Below, one piece after another: positions 25,104-34,772 of a DNA stretch of 64,000 bases (the first letter of the stretch is position 1; each line of letters starts with the position of its first letter). The position numbers and the translations under genes were made by a program. The stretch is from contig CAYVEL010000001.1 of NCBI GenBank assembly GCA_964450345.1, positions 28,657 to 92,656 of the forward strand, read 5' to 3'. This stretch comes from JAPLZH01 sp964450345 (lineage in GTDB: Bacteria; Patescibacteriota; Minisyncoccia; Phycocordibacterales; PALSA-1337). The notes beneath the pieces are model-generated. The model was not told the origin of the DNA and searched no databases. It saw nothing but the letters and a program-made list of their open reading frames with translations.

Positions 25104-26129
25104 TTATTTTGTTGTCGATGCGGTATTAGTTTTTGTTGTCAGTATGTCTCGCATTCTTTTTGCGTCACTCGCAATCTTTTCTTCTATCGCCTTTTGAGTG
25201 AAAGCAACAATCTCATCTTCAGCGTCTTTGATCGCTTTTATTTGTGCTGCGTCTAAGGCTTGAGATTGTGTGGCGTTTTCCATTTTTGCTTTTACCATAT
25301 CGCTAAATCCGTTGTTCTTACTATTAAATGTTTCTAGTACTTGGGAAGCTAATTTTCCCTGATTTGAAGCATATGTTAGTTCAAGATTTGTAGAATTAAT
25401 TGTTTGTAGAGCGAAGGTTTTTTGTGCGTCTAGTTGAGCATTGTAAGCATTTTGAAACAATTGAGAATTCAATTCAGTTAGTTGTTTTTCTATTTCTGTT
25501 GCTTTAGAGTAGTCGCCACTTTTTATTGCCGCTTCCTTCTCTGCTGCTAGACTGCTGTACTCTGTTTTTAGGGCATTGAAATCTTTATTGTAAGACTGAA
25601 TATTTGAAATTAGCTGTGCTTGTGATGTAGAGAAATTACCTTCGTAATCATAGGCTTTTAGATATTGTGGCATTGCTAATGTGTCGAAATTCGCTTTGAA
25701 ATTAACATACCTTGGGTCTATGTAGTAAAGAACTATGTAAGAACATAGAACCATTAATAGTCCGTATATAGCGTTCTGTACGTAGGCTCTTCCCTCAGAT
25801 GTTCCACTGAATGAGTCTGTTGTGGCTAGTTTAAAACCTCCCCAAGATATCATGATTACTGCTAGAGCGATTCCAATTCCAATTCCTAATCTGTAAATCT
25901 GTACTAAGTAAGCCCCGAACTGGTCCTGTTTATATGAGGTCACATTTGTTCCGTCAGTACATGATCCATTGGTTACCTCCCCTGAATTTCCTGCACATGG
26001 TAGTGGTTCTAGAAGTTTATATTCTATTCTAGAGTCTGTTGTCTCTGCTTTAACATCACTACTGATGAAAGCTACAGACATTAAAATCATAAAGCTTAGA
26101 ATTATGATTGTATATATATTTCTATTCAT
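25104..26129 (-). CDS. VirB2/TrbC-like membrane protein with coiled-coil tail
   Basis: A signal peptide (residues 1-28, ending VKAE) is followed by two hydrophobic helices (IYRLGIGIGIALAVIMISWGGFKLA and YGLLMVLCSYIVLYYIDP) separated by a short polar loop with GRAYVQNAIYG. This is the VirB2/TrbC pilin-like pattern common in Patescibacteria. Residues ~175-341 form a long helical, Ala/Gln/Lys-rich domain likely to be coiled coil, which is absent from classic pilins. It could be a pore subunit rather than a polymerising pilin. The start is one base after the stop of the upstream gene. Confidence 0.7.
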   Translation of the reverse strand: MNRNIYTIIILSFMILMSVAFISSDVKAETTDSRIEYKLLEPLPCAGNSGEVTNGSCTDGTNVTSYKQDQFGAYLVQIYRLGIGIGIALAVIMISWGGFKLATTDSFSGTSEGRAYVQNAIYGLLMVLCSYIVLYYIDPRYVNFKANFDTLAMPQYLKAYDYEGNFSTSQAQLISNIQSYNKDFNALKTEYSSLAAEKEAAIKSGDYSKATEIEKQLTELNSQLFQNAYNAQLDAQKTFALQTINSTNLELTYASNQGKLASQVLETFNSKNNGFSDMVKAKMENATQSQALDAAQIKAIKDAEDEIVAFTQKAIEEKIASDAKRMRDILTTKTNTASTTK

Positions 26130-26130
26130 T

Positions 26131-27147
26131 CTATTGGTTTAGATTAATCCCTACTCCAGCATGTGCTTCTTGTAATAGATGGCCAGAGTTATTAATAGTT
26201 ACAGATACTTGAGTCTGTCCTGTGTCGCTGGTTTTTGGTTTTAGAACAATTATTTTTTTTGTTTTTAATTCTGGATATTCTGTATAACCTATATTCCAAT
26301 TGTATGATAGAAGATTATTTAGAAAATCATTTTTATTAAAATAGAAAGGCTCTGCTTCTACTGCTACCTCATTAGCCTTTATTGATAATAAATTCGGTAT
26401 TGCTTTGTTCCACATTGTTCCGAAAATTGGATTCTTTTCATATAAGATAACTTGTGATTCCATTGGTTCAAATACAAGAGATTCTGTTCCTGTCATACCA
26501 TGGTCTGGAGAAGTTACTTCTACTGAGACCTCCATATCTCTTCCTAGAAAATTTCCTGGTACTGATACCGAGGACTTCCCTCTTCCTGATTGATCTTGCA
26601 AGACCTCAGAGTTCTTCTTCCATTTAAAGACTAGGTCTTTAGAAGGAATAGCCTTTCCTTCAACGATGAAAGATGGGACAGCCACTAATTCAATATTATT
26701 TTGCTGAGTATATAGTGGAATTCCTTTATAAAATGGTGGAACTGTAGAGTTTGATGACCATAGAAGACTAACGTCTGCTGGTGTAATTTTATATACTCTT
26801 TCTACGTTCACACCTGCACTTGTTGTAATTGATATTTTTATTACACTAGTTTTTCCAGCTTGAGGAGCATTAAAAGTAAATTCTCTTAATCCTTTACCGC
26901 TCTTAATAAGCGCTCCGTTATTAAAGATTTTTACATCAGAGCTGTTTATGTCTAAGGGTGTGTAACTTGTAAGCTTAACAGTAACTAATTGCTCTGGTTT
27001 AGGAAGTTCTGGATCAATATCTACCTGCAATGAGCCAGCTATACCTTGGTTTATATAGTCTGTTTCTGCTTTAGAGATTGAGAAATTTATGAAAAATAAA
27101 ACAACTAAAGCTATATAAAAAAACGCTTTTTTATAGTTCGTTACCAT
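26131..27147 (-). CDS. secreted Ig-like beta-sandwich protein
   Basis: Signal peptide (residues ~8-28, ending SKAE), then ~310 residues rich in beta strands. Segments such as LVTVKLTSYTPLDINSSDV, KDLVFKWKKNSEVL and LLSYNWNIGYTEYPELKTK are typical of Ig/PKD-like domains, probably three in series. No enzyme motif. The ATG at 27147 has an extended -10 (TGCTAGAAT) six bases upstream, so the last three genes of the cluster may have their own leaderless promoter. Confidence 0.68.
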   Translation of the reverse strand: MVTNYKKAFFYIALVVLFFINFSISKAETDYINQGIAGSLQVDIDPELPKPEQLVTVKLTSYTPLDINSSDVKIFNNGALIKSGKGLREFTFNAPQAGKTSVIKISITTSAGVNVERVYKITPADVSLLWSSNSTVPPFYKGIPLYTQQNNIELVAVPSFIVEGKAIPSKDLVFKWKKNSEVLQDQSGRGKSSVSVPGNFLGRDMEVSVEVTSPDHGMTGTESLVFEPMESQVILYEKNPIFGTMWNKAIPNLLSIKANEVAVEAEPFYFNKNDFLNNLLSYNWNIGYTEYPELKTKKIIVLKPKTSDTGQTQVSVTINNSGHLLQEAHAGVGINLNQ

Positions 27148-27153
27148 TAAGTA

Positions 27154-27162
27154 ATTCTAGCA
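27154..27162 (-). promoter_or_regulatory. internal extended -10, leaderless type, in secretion cluster
   Basis: TGCTAGAAT then TACTTA then ATG (27147). It lies in the 69-base gap downstream of the 113-aa membrane gene. Confidence 0.6.
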
Positions 27163-27216
27163 CAAAAATATGGTTATAAGGCCATTAAAATTCATATTTT
27201 TGTGGATATTTAATGC

Positions 27217-27558
27217 CTATTTAGGCGATATGCTAGGTTTAATAGAAGCGGTTGTTGGTATTTTAACACCAAGCTTGTCTTCAGCTTTCACAAACATAAT
27301 TATGGCTATTATTCCTACTGTTGTTTCTGGTAGAACTTCTAATACTGGTATCAGACCAATAGTAATAGACGCTAGATTTGTTGCTAATTTTTTTCCACTG
27401 AATACAGAGATTCCTTTTAGATAGAAAAATACATTTAGAGCCACCCATCCGATTGCGGTTACAATACTTCCTATTGCGGGTATCCAGTTTAATAAATCCA
27501 TTATCACCGCTACGGTCACTAGTCCTCCAATAGCCATTTTACTCAGACGGTCATTCAT
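27217..27558 (-). CDS. small multi-pass membrane protein
   Basis: 113 aa with about three hydrophobic segments (IGGLVTVAVIMDLLNWIPAIG, IVTAIGWVALNVFFYLKG, IGLIPVLEVLPETTVGIIAIIMF). No family recognised. The start overlaps the stop of the VirB4 ATPase gene by one base, so it is translationally coupled. It is a candidate channel partner of the ATPase. Confidence 0.72.
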   Translation of the reverse strand: MNDRLSKMAIGGLVTVAVIMDLLNWIPAIGSIVTAIGWVALNVFFYLKGISVFSGKKLATNLASITIGLIPVLEVLPETTVGIIAIIMFVKAEDKLGVKIPTTASIKPSISPK

Positions 27559-29372
27559 TATCTTGATGATTGAGCGAAATCGTCCTTCGCCTGTTTAATA
27601 GCTAACATCTGTTCTGGTTTTGTAGATATTAGCTGATCTTCCGCATAAGAAGCCTCGATTTTAATAGCTACGTGCTTCATTCCTACGAAGAAGATGCCCT
27701 CTCCTACTCCTGATTCTAGAAGTAAGTATTTCTCTTCGTCTGTTAGGTTAAAGATTGTTTGAATCTTATCTACTGCGGTCGGAGATTGTTTAAGTAGAAT
27801 CTGAATAGAAGAGTTTGTAACAATAGGTGTTCCATATGGTGACTTTAGGAAGTCGTCCACGTCTTGTGTGATTGTAGCCATTCCTAGCCAGTACTTTCTA
27901 CCTCTCTTAGCAATCATAAGAAGGAATGAAGCTGTATCTTCAGTTTTCATCATCCACCATGCCTCGTCGATAACAAGTAATCTCTTCTTTTTAACTCTCT
28001 TAACAGCATTCCAGATGTGGTGTGTAACTATATACATGGCTACAGGTTTAAGCTCCTCCTCCATGTCTTTAATACAGAAGACTACGAATTTCTTGTTTAT
28101 ATCAATGTTTGAAGGTTTGTTTACGAAACCAGACCATGTACCACGAGTGAACTTAGATAGTCTTTGTACTAATGATTCAGCACCCTCCATTCCAGCTAGT
28201 ACAAGTTCAAAGTCAGAAAGTAGAGGTGGTTCTATATTAACGAAATCAGATTCAGGTGTAATATCCTTAAGAGCGTAAGTCTCTGTTATTGCTCGGTCGA
28301 TGATAGCATCTTCTTCCTTTGTTAGACCTCCGAACATAATTCTAAATAGTCCTACAAGGTTAATGATGTGTGATCTTAGAACATCTGATCTAGCTTCGTC
28401 TGGAGCAGGAGCTGGTAAGTCGAATGGATTAATATGGTTATCAGAGTTAAGAGATATGTTTATGAATCTACCTCCTGTAGTTTCTGCCATGTCTCTATAC
28501 TCACCTTCTGGATCCACTACTATTACCTCTGTATCGAACATCAGTGTTCTAAGGATTTCTAGTTTTGTACAATATGATTTACCAGAACCAGATTTAGCGA
28601 ATGTTACAGAGTTGTAGTTTTCTAGACTGAATCTGTCGAATAGAACAAGGCTGGAATTGTGTCTGTTTATACCATATAGAATACCTTTTTCGTCAGTAAG
28701 GTCGAATGATACGAATGGGAATATGCTAGATAGAGGTGAAGAGTTTAGTTTTGAATGAATATTTAGTTCATCACTACAGATAGGTAGAATACTCTTATAA
28801 CCTTGTTCTTGCTGGAATAAAGCAGGTTTAACATACACTAGTTTAGCCTCAAGAATAGACTTAATTTCAGACTCCATTTTATCAAGTTCAGATTCGTTGC
28901 TTGCGTATAGTGTTATGTAAACTCCTACTTCAAACATTTTTTCTTGAGCCTGCATTAAACTGTCTCTAAGATTTTCTAGATCTTGGTATGCAGTGTCTAG
29001 CATTGGGTCACGAACCAGTCCCCTCTTCTCTCTGTCACCTATCTGGCTTTGTACCTCAGCTACTTTCTTTTGGAAATTTTTAAGTATCGAAGCTGTGTCG
29101 ATTGGATGTATAAAAATAGAAACGTTAAAAACTTTATCTAGATTTATTATTGGAGCGAACCAGCTATCTGTTAGGAATCTTGGGTATGAGATTACGAAGA
29201 AAGTTCTAGCTACTTTTTCTCCGAGATGTAATTCCTTTGGTGTTATCTTTAAAGCTGAAGGAGCAATAATGTCCTGCAGTTCAAGCATTCCAGAATTATA
29301 TATTTCATCAGGTAAAACAGCTGTTATGGCTGTGTTATTTTTTTTACCAAATAAGTTTGAAAAAAATCCCAT
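27558..29372 (-). CDS. VirB4/TraC-family secretion ATPase
   Basis: Energising ATPase of type IV secretion-like machines. Residues 1-~230 are the N-terminal VirB4-type region. Walker A AKSGSGKS is at 259-266, EVIVVDPEGEYRDM follows, and Walker B is RLLVIDEAWWMM near residue 465 with KRGRKYWLGMATITQDV just after. The 604 aa size is shorter than plasmid VirB4 (~800) because further N-terminal sequence is encoded by the separate upstream gene. No VirD4 coupling protein is in the window. Confidence 0.9.
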   Translation of the reverse strand: MGFFSNLFGKKNNTAITAVLPDEIYNSGMLELQDIIAPSALKITPKELHLGEKVARTFFVISYPRFLTDSWFAPIINLDKVFNVSIFIHPIDTASILKNFQKKVAEVQSQIGDREKRGLVRDPMLDTAYQDLENLRDSLMQAQEKMFEVGVYITLYASNESELDKMESEIKSILEAKLVYVKPALFQQEQGYKSILPICSDELNIHSKLNSSPLSSIFPFVSFDLTDEKGILYGINRHNSSLVLFDRFSLENYNSVTFAKSGSGKSYCTKLEILRTLMFDTEVIVVDPEGEYRDMAETTGGRFINISLNSDNHINPFDLPAPAPDEARSDVLRSHIINLVGLFRIMFGGLTKEEDAIIDRAITETYALKDITPESDFVNIEPPLLSDFELVLAGMEGAESLVQRLSKFTRGTWSGFVNKPSNIDINKKFVVFCIKDMEEELKPVAMYIVTHHIWNAVKRVKKKRLLVIDEAWWMMKTEDTASFLLMIAKRGRKYWLGMATITQDVDDFLKSPYGTPIVTNSSIQILLKQSPTAVDKIQTIFNLTDEEKYLLLESGVGEGIFFVGMKHVAIKIEASYAEDQLISTKPEQMLAIKQAKDDFAQSSR

Positions 29373-29376
29373 ATTA

Positions 29377-30012
29377 TTATAATTGAATTGGCTTCTCTGT
29401 TTCGCCGGGGTTAAATATCTTATAGAACAGTTCTACTACTTCTTCTGTTCCTAGTTGAGCAACTTTAAGTCCGCTTCTTGTAAGTCCTTGCACAACCACG
29501 TTTGCTCTTTGTTCTAGCTGACTTCTATTCTCTTCAAAAATGTCTATTTTTGCACTAGCGTCATCTTTATTAGAGTGGGGAAACATCTTAAGAATTGAGC
29601 TACCACCCTCTCCTAATGCTGGTGGTGTATAAGGAACTATAATAAAGAAACTCTTACTCATGATGCTTGTCTGTTCGGTGAAGGCCTTTATGAATTCAAC
29701 ATATTCTCTAACTTGAATTTTCATTAATTCAGAAGTTTGCTCTTTATAACGCTCTTCAAGTAGTGCTAAATATGGCCTAATATCTAGTTTTTTTGACTGA
29801 ACTAGTATCTGTACAGAAAAATCTAAAGAGTTTAGAAAATTTTGGAATTGTGAGATTATACCGTTTTGTTCGTCAGTAGATTTAAGAGCAAAGTTTAGAG
29901 AAGATCCCATAAGAACTAATCTCATGGCACCATCTTTAAGTATTACAATACCATCTCTAACTTCTTTGATGGGTACGAAACTTTGTGAGCTGTTAACGTT
30001 TACTGTAGACAT
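29377..30012 (-). CDS. TraC/VirB4 N-terminal-like protein (split from the ATPase)
   Basis: 211 aa, no P-loop. The N-terminus SFVPIKEVRDGIVILKDGAMRLVLMGSSLNFALKS and the following DFSVQILVQSKKLDIRPYL match the opening segment of conjugative TraC/VirB4 proteins. It is encoded separately, four bases upstream of the ATPase, and overlaps the PrgI gene stop by one base. So the ATPase works as two polypeptides here, or this piece has become an independent structural subunit. Confidence 0.75.
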   Translation of the reverse strand: MSTVNVNSSQSFVPIKEVRDGIVILKDGAMRLVLMGSSLNFALKSTDEQNGIISQFQNFLNSLDFSVQILVQSKKLDIRPYLALLEERYKEQTSELMKIQVREYVEFIKAFTEQTSIMSKSFFIIVPYTPPALGEGGSSILKMFPHSNKDDASAKIDIFEENRSQLEQRANVVVQGLTRSGLKVAQLGTEEVVELFYKIFNPGETEKPIQL

Positions 30013-30452
30013 TATCTTGTTTGGTTTTTATTTTGATCTTTATTTATTCCTTCGTGTATATCTAGACTCCAAGCAAGGTCTCTTAGCTTGCTTTCAGAAA
30101 GTCTAGGTACATTTAATGGATTTGATGAACTTATATTTCCCACTGATTTAACTGGCGTTTTAACTACTTTGTCTACTTTCTTCCAAAGATATAATTTGCT
30201 TCCTTTGTAATAATTGAATGCTGCTTCTAGAGTAAAAATCATGGGTCTCTTATTTACCTGATAGAAGGCTATAGCAAAAGAAAAAGCTACTACAAATATT
30301 ATCAAAGGTAATGATATTATTTTGTAAGGTATAAATAAATATAATATAAAAGATAAACCAGCACCTCCTGCTAAGTATATTCCTTGCTTAAGGGTAAAAT
30401 AACTAAAAAGCTTATCCTCTACTTCTATGAATTGAGGAACCTGATAGTTCAT
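30012..30452 (-). CDS. PrgI-family / VirB3-like membrane protein
   Basis: Begins MNYQVPQFIEVEDKLFSYFTLKQ, the PrgI family signature, followed by two adjacent TM helices (IYLAGGAGLSFILYLFIPY and LPLIIFVVAFSFAIAFYQV) and NKRPMIFTLEAAFNYY. PrgI/VirB3 proteins tether the VirB4 ATPase to the inner membrane of conjugation-type machines, and this gene directly precedes the VirB4 pieces. The ~60-residue C-terminal tail is polar. Confidence 0.85.
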   Translation of the reverse strand: MNYQVPQFIEVEDKLFSYFTLKQGIYLAGGAGLSFILYLFIPYKIISLPLIIFVVAFSFAIAFYQVNKRPMIFTLEAAFNYYKGSKLYLWKKVDKVVKTPVKSVGNISSSNPLNVPRLSESKLRDLAWSLDIHEGINKDQNKNQTR

Positions 30453-30466
30453 GAGTATATTTTACA

Positions 30467-31063
30467 CTAATTTAATGGTTCGCGATACGGATCAACTGTG
30501 TAATTTGTGTTTTTAACTGTACTTACTGTGGATTCCTTCAGATTTGATTCCACAACAGTTAGATTATGTTCCGTTTGATTTGCTATAGGGGTAACTATCG
30601 GAGCACTATTTATAGGTGTTTCTATTGTTTTAACAGGAGTTTGGGTTGGTGTTGTTGCGGTATTTACTGGAGTATTATTTATTACAGGGGCTACTGGTGC
30701 TTGGGTAGTATTTGGGTCTTTTGCCAAATTTGGTATTTCTGCGTCTGTTTTCTCACCCTCACCCATTTCGTAGTTGTAAGACATTAGAATTCTAGTTTTA
30801 AGAGGTTCTAGAATCGCTGTATTAATGTCGGGGAGCATTTTAATAACGGTCTCCTCATCTACTTCTACTGATTCTATTATGTTTCCAACTAATTCAGACT
30901 TCTGAATATTTCCATACACATAATTCTTTATAATCGCAATTAAGTTTCCTATCTGATTTATGTTTAAGTTGAATTTTTCTCCAACCTTAACAACGGTGTC
31001 ATTAAATTCACTAGACACTAAGTATTGTATTACTTCTGGTTTTATTATAGTTCTTGTATCCAT
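30467..31063 (-). CDS. hypothetical cluster protein, helical N-terminus and Pro/Thr-rich tail
   Basis: 198 aa, not recognised. Residues 1-~105 are helical (IIKPEVIQYLVSSEFNDTVVKVGEKFNLN, LVGNIIESVEVDEETV). Residues ~110-190 are low-complexity Pro/Thr/Val/Asn (TTQAPVAPVINNTPVNTATTP). No signal peptide or TM, so it is probably cytoplasmic. It lies between the VirB6-like and PrgI genes with 6- and 14-base gaps, clearly in the operon. It may be an adaptor or regulator of the machine. Confidence 0.65.
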   Translation of the reverse strand: MDTRTIIKPEVIQYLVSSEFNDTVVKVGEKFNLNINQIGNLIAIIKNYVYGNIQKSELVGNIIESVEVDEETVIKMLPDINTAILEPLKTRILMSYNYEMGEGEKTDAEIPNLAKDPNTTQAPVAPVINNTPVNTATTPTQTPVKTIETPINSAPIVTPIANQTEHNLTVVESNLKESTVSTVKNTNYTVDPYREPLN

Positions 31064-31069
31064 ATTTTT

Positions 31070-33202
31070 TTAAATTCCCCAGTTTGCCTTATTTTTTGGA
31101 TCTGAGACGTACTGATATCCTGGTATTGGAACAGGTGGATTTCCAGCTTCAAATGCTGCTAACTGAGTACCTATGTCTTTAGCTTGCTCGGTACCACCTA
31201 TTGCCTGCTCTAGTTTCTTTAATGAATTAGTATCAAGTAATTTAGCAATCTTAGCTTCCTTGTAGTATGGTTTTCCATTAGAGTCATTTGTAAATAATAG
31301 ATCTCTTAACTCTTCTCCTTCTAGTGCTTTGAAGTTGTCGACTATTTCTTTATGTGGTTTACCGCTTACACCAGATAAGCCCTCAGCAATACCCTTGATT
31401 CTAGCTTCTTGTGCAGCAACAAAATCCTTGTAATCTGTCTTCTCGTCTTTTTCTTTATTATTAAAGTATTTCTTACCTATAATAGCTGCTAGTGTAGGGT
31501 TATCCTTAACATCACTTAACTTAATTTCAGAACGTTCTTTTTCTGATAATGCACCAATTCTATCTGATAGACCCTTACTTAGTTTATCCATCTCAGATTG
31601 AATTCCATTATTTTCAGCTGTTTGATATGCAGCTAAGAAGTCTTTAGCGGTCTCTTTTGCGGCATTAATATTCTCAGCGCGCTCTCTATCGTTTTTAATA
31701 TTTTTCTCTAGTTCTGCTTCAGACTTAGAATCTTTATATATTCCCTTCTGTTCGTAAGATTTCTTTAATGAGTCAGCAATAGGTCTAACTGTTTCAGCAA
31801 AAGCACCATTGTATTTTGTTGCGCTGTCGATTTTTCCAGATATAGTCTGGTTTACAGCTCTAGAAGCACCTTTTGTTAATAATGCATTAGTAAATGATTT
31901 TTTATCTGTTGCTGCCTTTCCAAATCTTGTCTTAGCTAAGTCTGCCATAATACCTGTACCGCCCGCAGAATTTTCAAGTCTTGTAGCGAATTTCTGACCC
32001 GCTGCTTGGCCTGTTTCACTAGCAAGGGTTCCGAGGCTACGATTAACAAATCTAGCATTGTTACCCATACTGAATCTTTCTTTACCAGACTCTGCCATTT
32101 TTATAATTCTATCTCCACCCCACTCTCCTAGTGACGTACCTTTCTTTAGTGCTGCCATATAGAAACCCATCACTATTGCATATGTAACTATTGTAGAAAC
32201 TAGTTCTCTTATTACTTTTTCGAATTCTGATCCACTACTCTTTCCTGTGATTAGAGCTAATTGTTTTGATAATGCACTGTCTGTTCCGGATCCTACTAGT
32301 ATTGCTAGACCTACGTAAAGTAGAAGCATGAACATTGGAGCAAATAGAGCCGCATTTATAAATTTATTCCAAAGACTTCTTCCTTCTTTTGTAAGATCCC
32401 CAAGGAATTCTAAGTTTATGAAATTAAATGCAAGTACTGGGCTAGCAGCTAACATTCCAATCAATACTAATGTTCTAATCATGAATAGTGCTGCACCTGC
32501 AAAAAATAATACGGCTGTAATTAATTGTATTGAACCATTGAAAATTGCTAAGGTGTATTGCTGGAAACCTGTAGATAGAATTTTTGCAGCAGACCAACCA
32601 CCAGAAGACTTTAATGCGTCACCATTCATCTTTGTTAAGTTCATTAGCACATCAGATAAACCTCCACTAAAAGTGGAGTTGGCAGGGATAATTGCATTAT
32701 ATATACCTAATGCGAACATATTTGTGGCATCTATTATTAATTTCACTATAACGAAGCTGAAGTTAATAAAAAAGCCGGCAATTATAATGCCAATAATAAG
32801 TTCCCCGACCTGACTCATTTTTGCCTTACCAATGATAACTTTAATTGAAGTAAATAAGAGCAAGAATATAAAGAACATTGATATAACATCTCTTATTACT
32901 ACCCACGCCTGCCCTATTCCACTCATTCCATTTATTATCGTAGAGATTCTAAGACTGAAATCTATAGCCATGTTAAGAGCATAACCAGCTATTGAAAGTA
33001 TGAAAGAAGTTATTGCTAAATATAAACCTAGTATAAACTGTATTAGTGCATCTGGTCTGAAAAATGTTGTCCAACTGACTTCTGTGGCTTGACTGGTAGC
33101 TGCTATAGCAGAATTCGCAAAGAAAAATACAGCTAAAATAGCTATTGAAGTTAAAGCTATTTTAATTGATAGGTTTTTCTTATTAATAATTCTGCTAAAC
33201 AT
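31070..33202 (-). CDS. VirB6/TrbL-like polytopic channel protein
   Basis: 710 aa. A signal-like helix (residues ~10-35, ending AIAATSQ) is followed by ~6-7 TM helices up to residue ~360, including ALIQFILGLYLAITSFILSI, VIRDVISMFFIFLLLFTSIK, LIIGIIIAGFFINFSFVIVK and the MLAASPVLAFNF segment. Residues ~370-710 are a long, charged, probably cytoplasmic helical domain. This topology matches VirB6/TrbL proteins that form the inner-membrane pore of type IV systems. Confidence 0.78.
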   Translation of the reverse strand: MFSRIINKKNLSIKIALTSIAILAVFFFANSAIAATSQATEVSWTTFFRPDALIQFILGLYLAITSFILSIAGYALNMAIDFSLRISTIINGMSGIGQAWVVIRDVISMFFIFLLLFTSIKVIIGKAKMSQVGELIIGIIIAGFFINFSFVIVKLIIDATNMFALGIYNAIIPANSTFSGGLSDVLMNLTKMNGDALKSSGGWSAAKILSTGFQQYTLAIFNGSIQLITAVLFFAGAALFMIRTLVLIGMLAASPVLAFNFINLEFLGDLTKEGRSLWNKFINAALFAPMFMLLLYVGLAILVGSGTDSALSKQLALITGKSSGSEFEKVIRELVSTIVTYAIVMGFYMAALKKGTSLGEWGGDRIIKMAESGKERFSMGNNARFVNRSLGTLASETGQAAGQKFATRLENSAGGTGIMADLAKTRFGKAATDKKSFTNALLTKGASRAVNQTISGKIDSATKYNGAFAETVRPIADSLKKSYEQKGIYKDSKSEAELEKNIKNDRERAENINAAKETAKDFLAAYQTAENNGIQSEMDKLSKGLSDRIGALSEKERSEIKLSDVKDNPTLAAIIGKKYFNNKEKDEKTDYKDFVAAQEARIKGIAEGLSGVSGKPHKEIVDNFKALEGEELRDLLFTNDSNGKPYYKEAKIAKLLDTNSLKKLEQAIGGTEQAKDIGTQLAAFEAGNPPVPIPGYQYVSDPKNKANWGI

Positions 33203-33245
33203 TGGTTTTTATATTATCTCACCTTTCCGAACTTTTTTGTACTAT

Positions 33246-34772
33246 TTAATTCTGTAAACAAGCCGAATTGTAATTTGAAAGCAGTCTTCTATATCCGATT
33301 ATTTTATCTGTTACTTCTTTCGATAATGCTTGGGCTTTAGTTACATCGTTTGGTGAATGTAGTGAATATGAGAATGATGTAGCTTGCTGAGCAATATACT
33401 TAAAGTCTTCAATAGTCTTCTTTGAATCTACTTGAACGTAATAATTATCTATCTGATCCATTAGTGCGGCTGTTGAATTATAAGATGCGCTAATTTGTGT
33501 GAAGTATGTAGATATCTCGTTATCTAAAGTAGATTTTATCTGAGAGTATACAGTGTTGTAGTTTAGAGCTCTTGTTTTACAATTTTCTAATATAGTAAGA
33601 GCGTTTTCATAGTCTGATTTTATAGCAAATAGAGAGTTATACATTTGCATGTATTCATTGTAGTATTTCTCCTCACCTGCCTTAATCATATCTAAGAATT
33701 CGTACATCGACTCTTTGTTTGCGTACGTAGATTCATTTAACTGCTGTTCTTCTAATTGAGCACCTCTACTATTCCAGTAGTTATTTTGATCAGAAGTACC
33801 ACTACCGCTTACTGAAGAAACTCCGGCAGTAACGACTTGTTGTATTAATTGTGATACAGCTGCATTTATAATTTCGTCGAATTCATCAGCTAATTCTAAT
33901 TGTCTGAAACCACTACCTAGAGATGTAGAAAGGGTATCGTTAACAACTGCTCCTGGTGTTGTGATAGAACAGTCTGAAGCTGATCTTGTTGTTGCTGCTG
34001 AGCTGCTAGATGTTATTGGACTTATGTAAGATGTTGCTCCTGTAGAACTGTTTTTACATTTCTCAATTGATAAGAAACCTTTTCCTTGTCCTAGTTCATT
34101 ATTTTTCTTAACAATTTTATTAGCTACTCTAGCATCAAGTTCTGTTTTTGCGGTTAGGAATGCTCCGTAAGTATTATTTTGAGGATATTGTGATACCTGA
34201 ATAAAATTACTCCATCCTCCTCCCTGTTCGAATGAGCCACCTAATGATTTTACATTTTGTCCGTTTATACTGATGTTATTTGGTATGTTCTGAATATTAT
34301 TAACAACCTGACTCAATGTACAAGAAACTTTTCTCTTGAATGGTGAATAAGATAGCTGTAATGCTAGACGAATATCTATACCCATTGAGCTACATAGAAA
34401 GTTTAGGTCTGGGTCGTTTTCAATAAATGAACCAATTTGCTCATCTATCATGTCAGTGAAGAATTGACTTGGATTTGATAGGAATGTTGGACTGCCTTTG
34501 AAACCGGAGTTTATCCAGTCAACAATGCTTTGGGTCATGTACTTAAGCATCATCTTCATTGCTGCTGTACCTATAGAGTTTAGTGTTATTGGAGTACACT
34601 GACCAAACATGGACATCACACCACAAGTCTTTTTATCGTGTGCTGAACCTGTTGGTATGCTTTGTGCTGCTTGGGCGTATATTATTGTCGGCGATGCTGT
34701 AAAACCTAAAATGCTTACGAGCATGGTAATCGCAAAAAGTTTTTTTGTGATTGAATTACTAAAATATTTCAT
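33246..34772 (-). CDS. secreted cluster protein, 508 aa, VirB5-like position
   Basis: Signal peptide (residues ~11-35, ending IYAQAAQ). Residues ~45-150 carry several cysteines (KTCGVMSMFGQC, LNFLCSSMGIDIRLALQLSY) and KVSCTLSQV. The middle is Ser/Thr/Ala-rich and the C-terminus is a long helical bundle (EKYYNEYMQMYNSLFAIK, YNSTAALMDQID). No family can be named with certainty; the pattern recalls secreted helical TrbJ/VirB5 proteins. Its start overlaps the preceding stop by four bases (ATGA). Confidence 0.65.
   Translation of the reverse strand: MKYFSNSITKKLFAITMLVSILGFTASPTIIYAQAAQSIPTGSAHDKKTCGVMSMFGQCTPITLNSIGTAAMKMMLKYMTQSIVDWINSGFKGSPTFLSNPSQFFTDMIDEQIGSFIENDPDLNFLCSSMGIDIRLALQLSYSPFKRKVSCTLSQVVNNIQNIPNNISINGQNVKSLGGSFEQGGGWSNFIQVSQYPQNNTYGAFLTAKTELDARVANKIVKKNNELGQGKGFLSIEKCKNSSTGATSYISPITSSSSAATTRSASDCSITTPGAVVNDTLSTSLGSGFRQLELADEFDEIINAAVSQLIQQVVTAGVSSVSGSGTSDQNNYWNSRGAQLEEQQLNESTYANKESMYEFLDMIKAGEEKYYNEYMQMYNSLFAIKSDYENALTILENCKTRALNYNTVYSQIKSTLDNEISTYFTQISASYNSTAALMDQIDNYYVQVDSKKTIEDFKYIAQQATSFSYSLHSPNDVTKAQALSKEVTDKIIGYRRLLSNYNSACLQN

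Noticed and set aside
27170..27424. Plus-strand 84-aa frame opposite the 113-aa membrane gene
   Set aside because: Antisense shadow; the minus-strand frame is coupled to the VirB4 gene and has a clear TM pattern.
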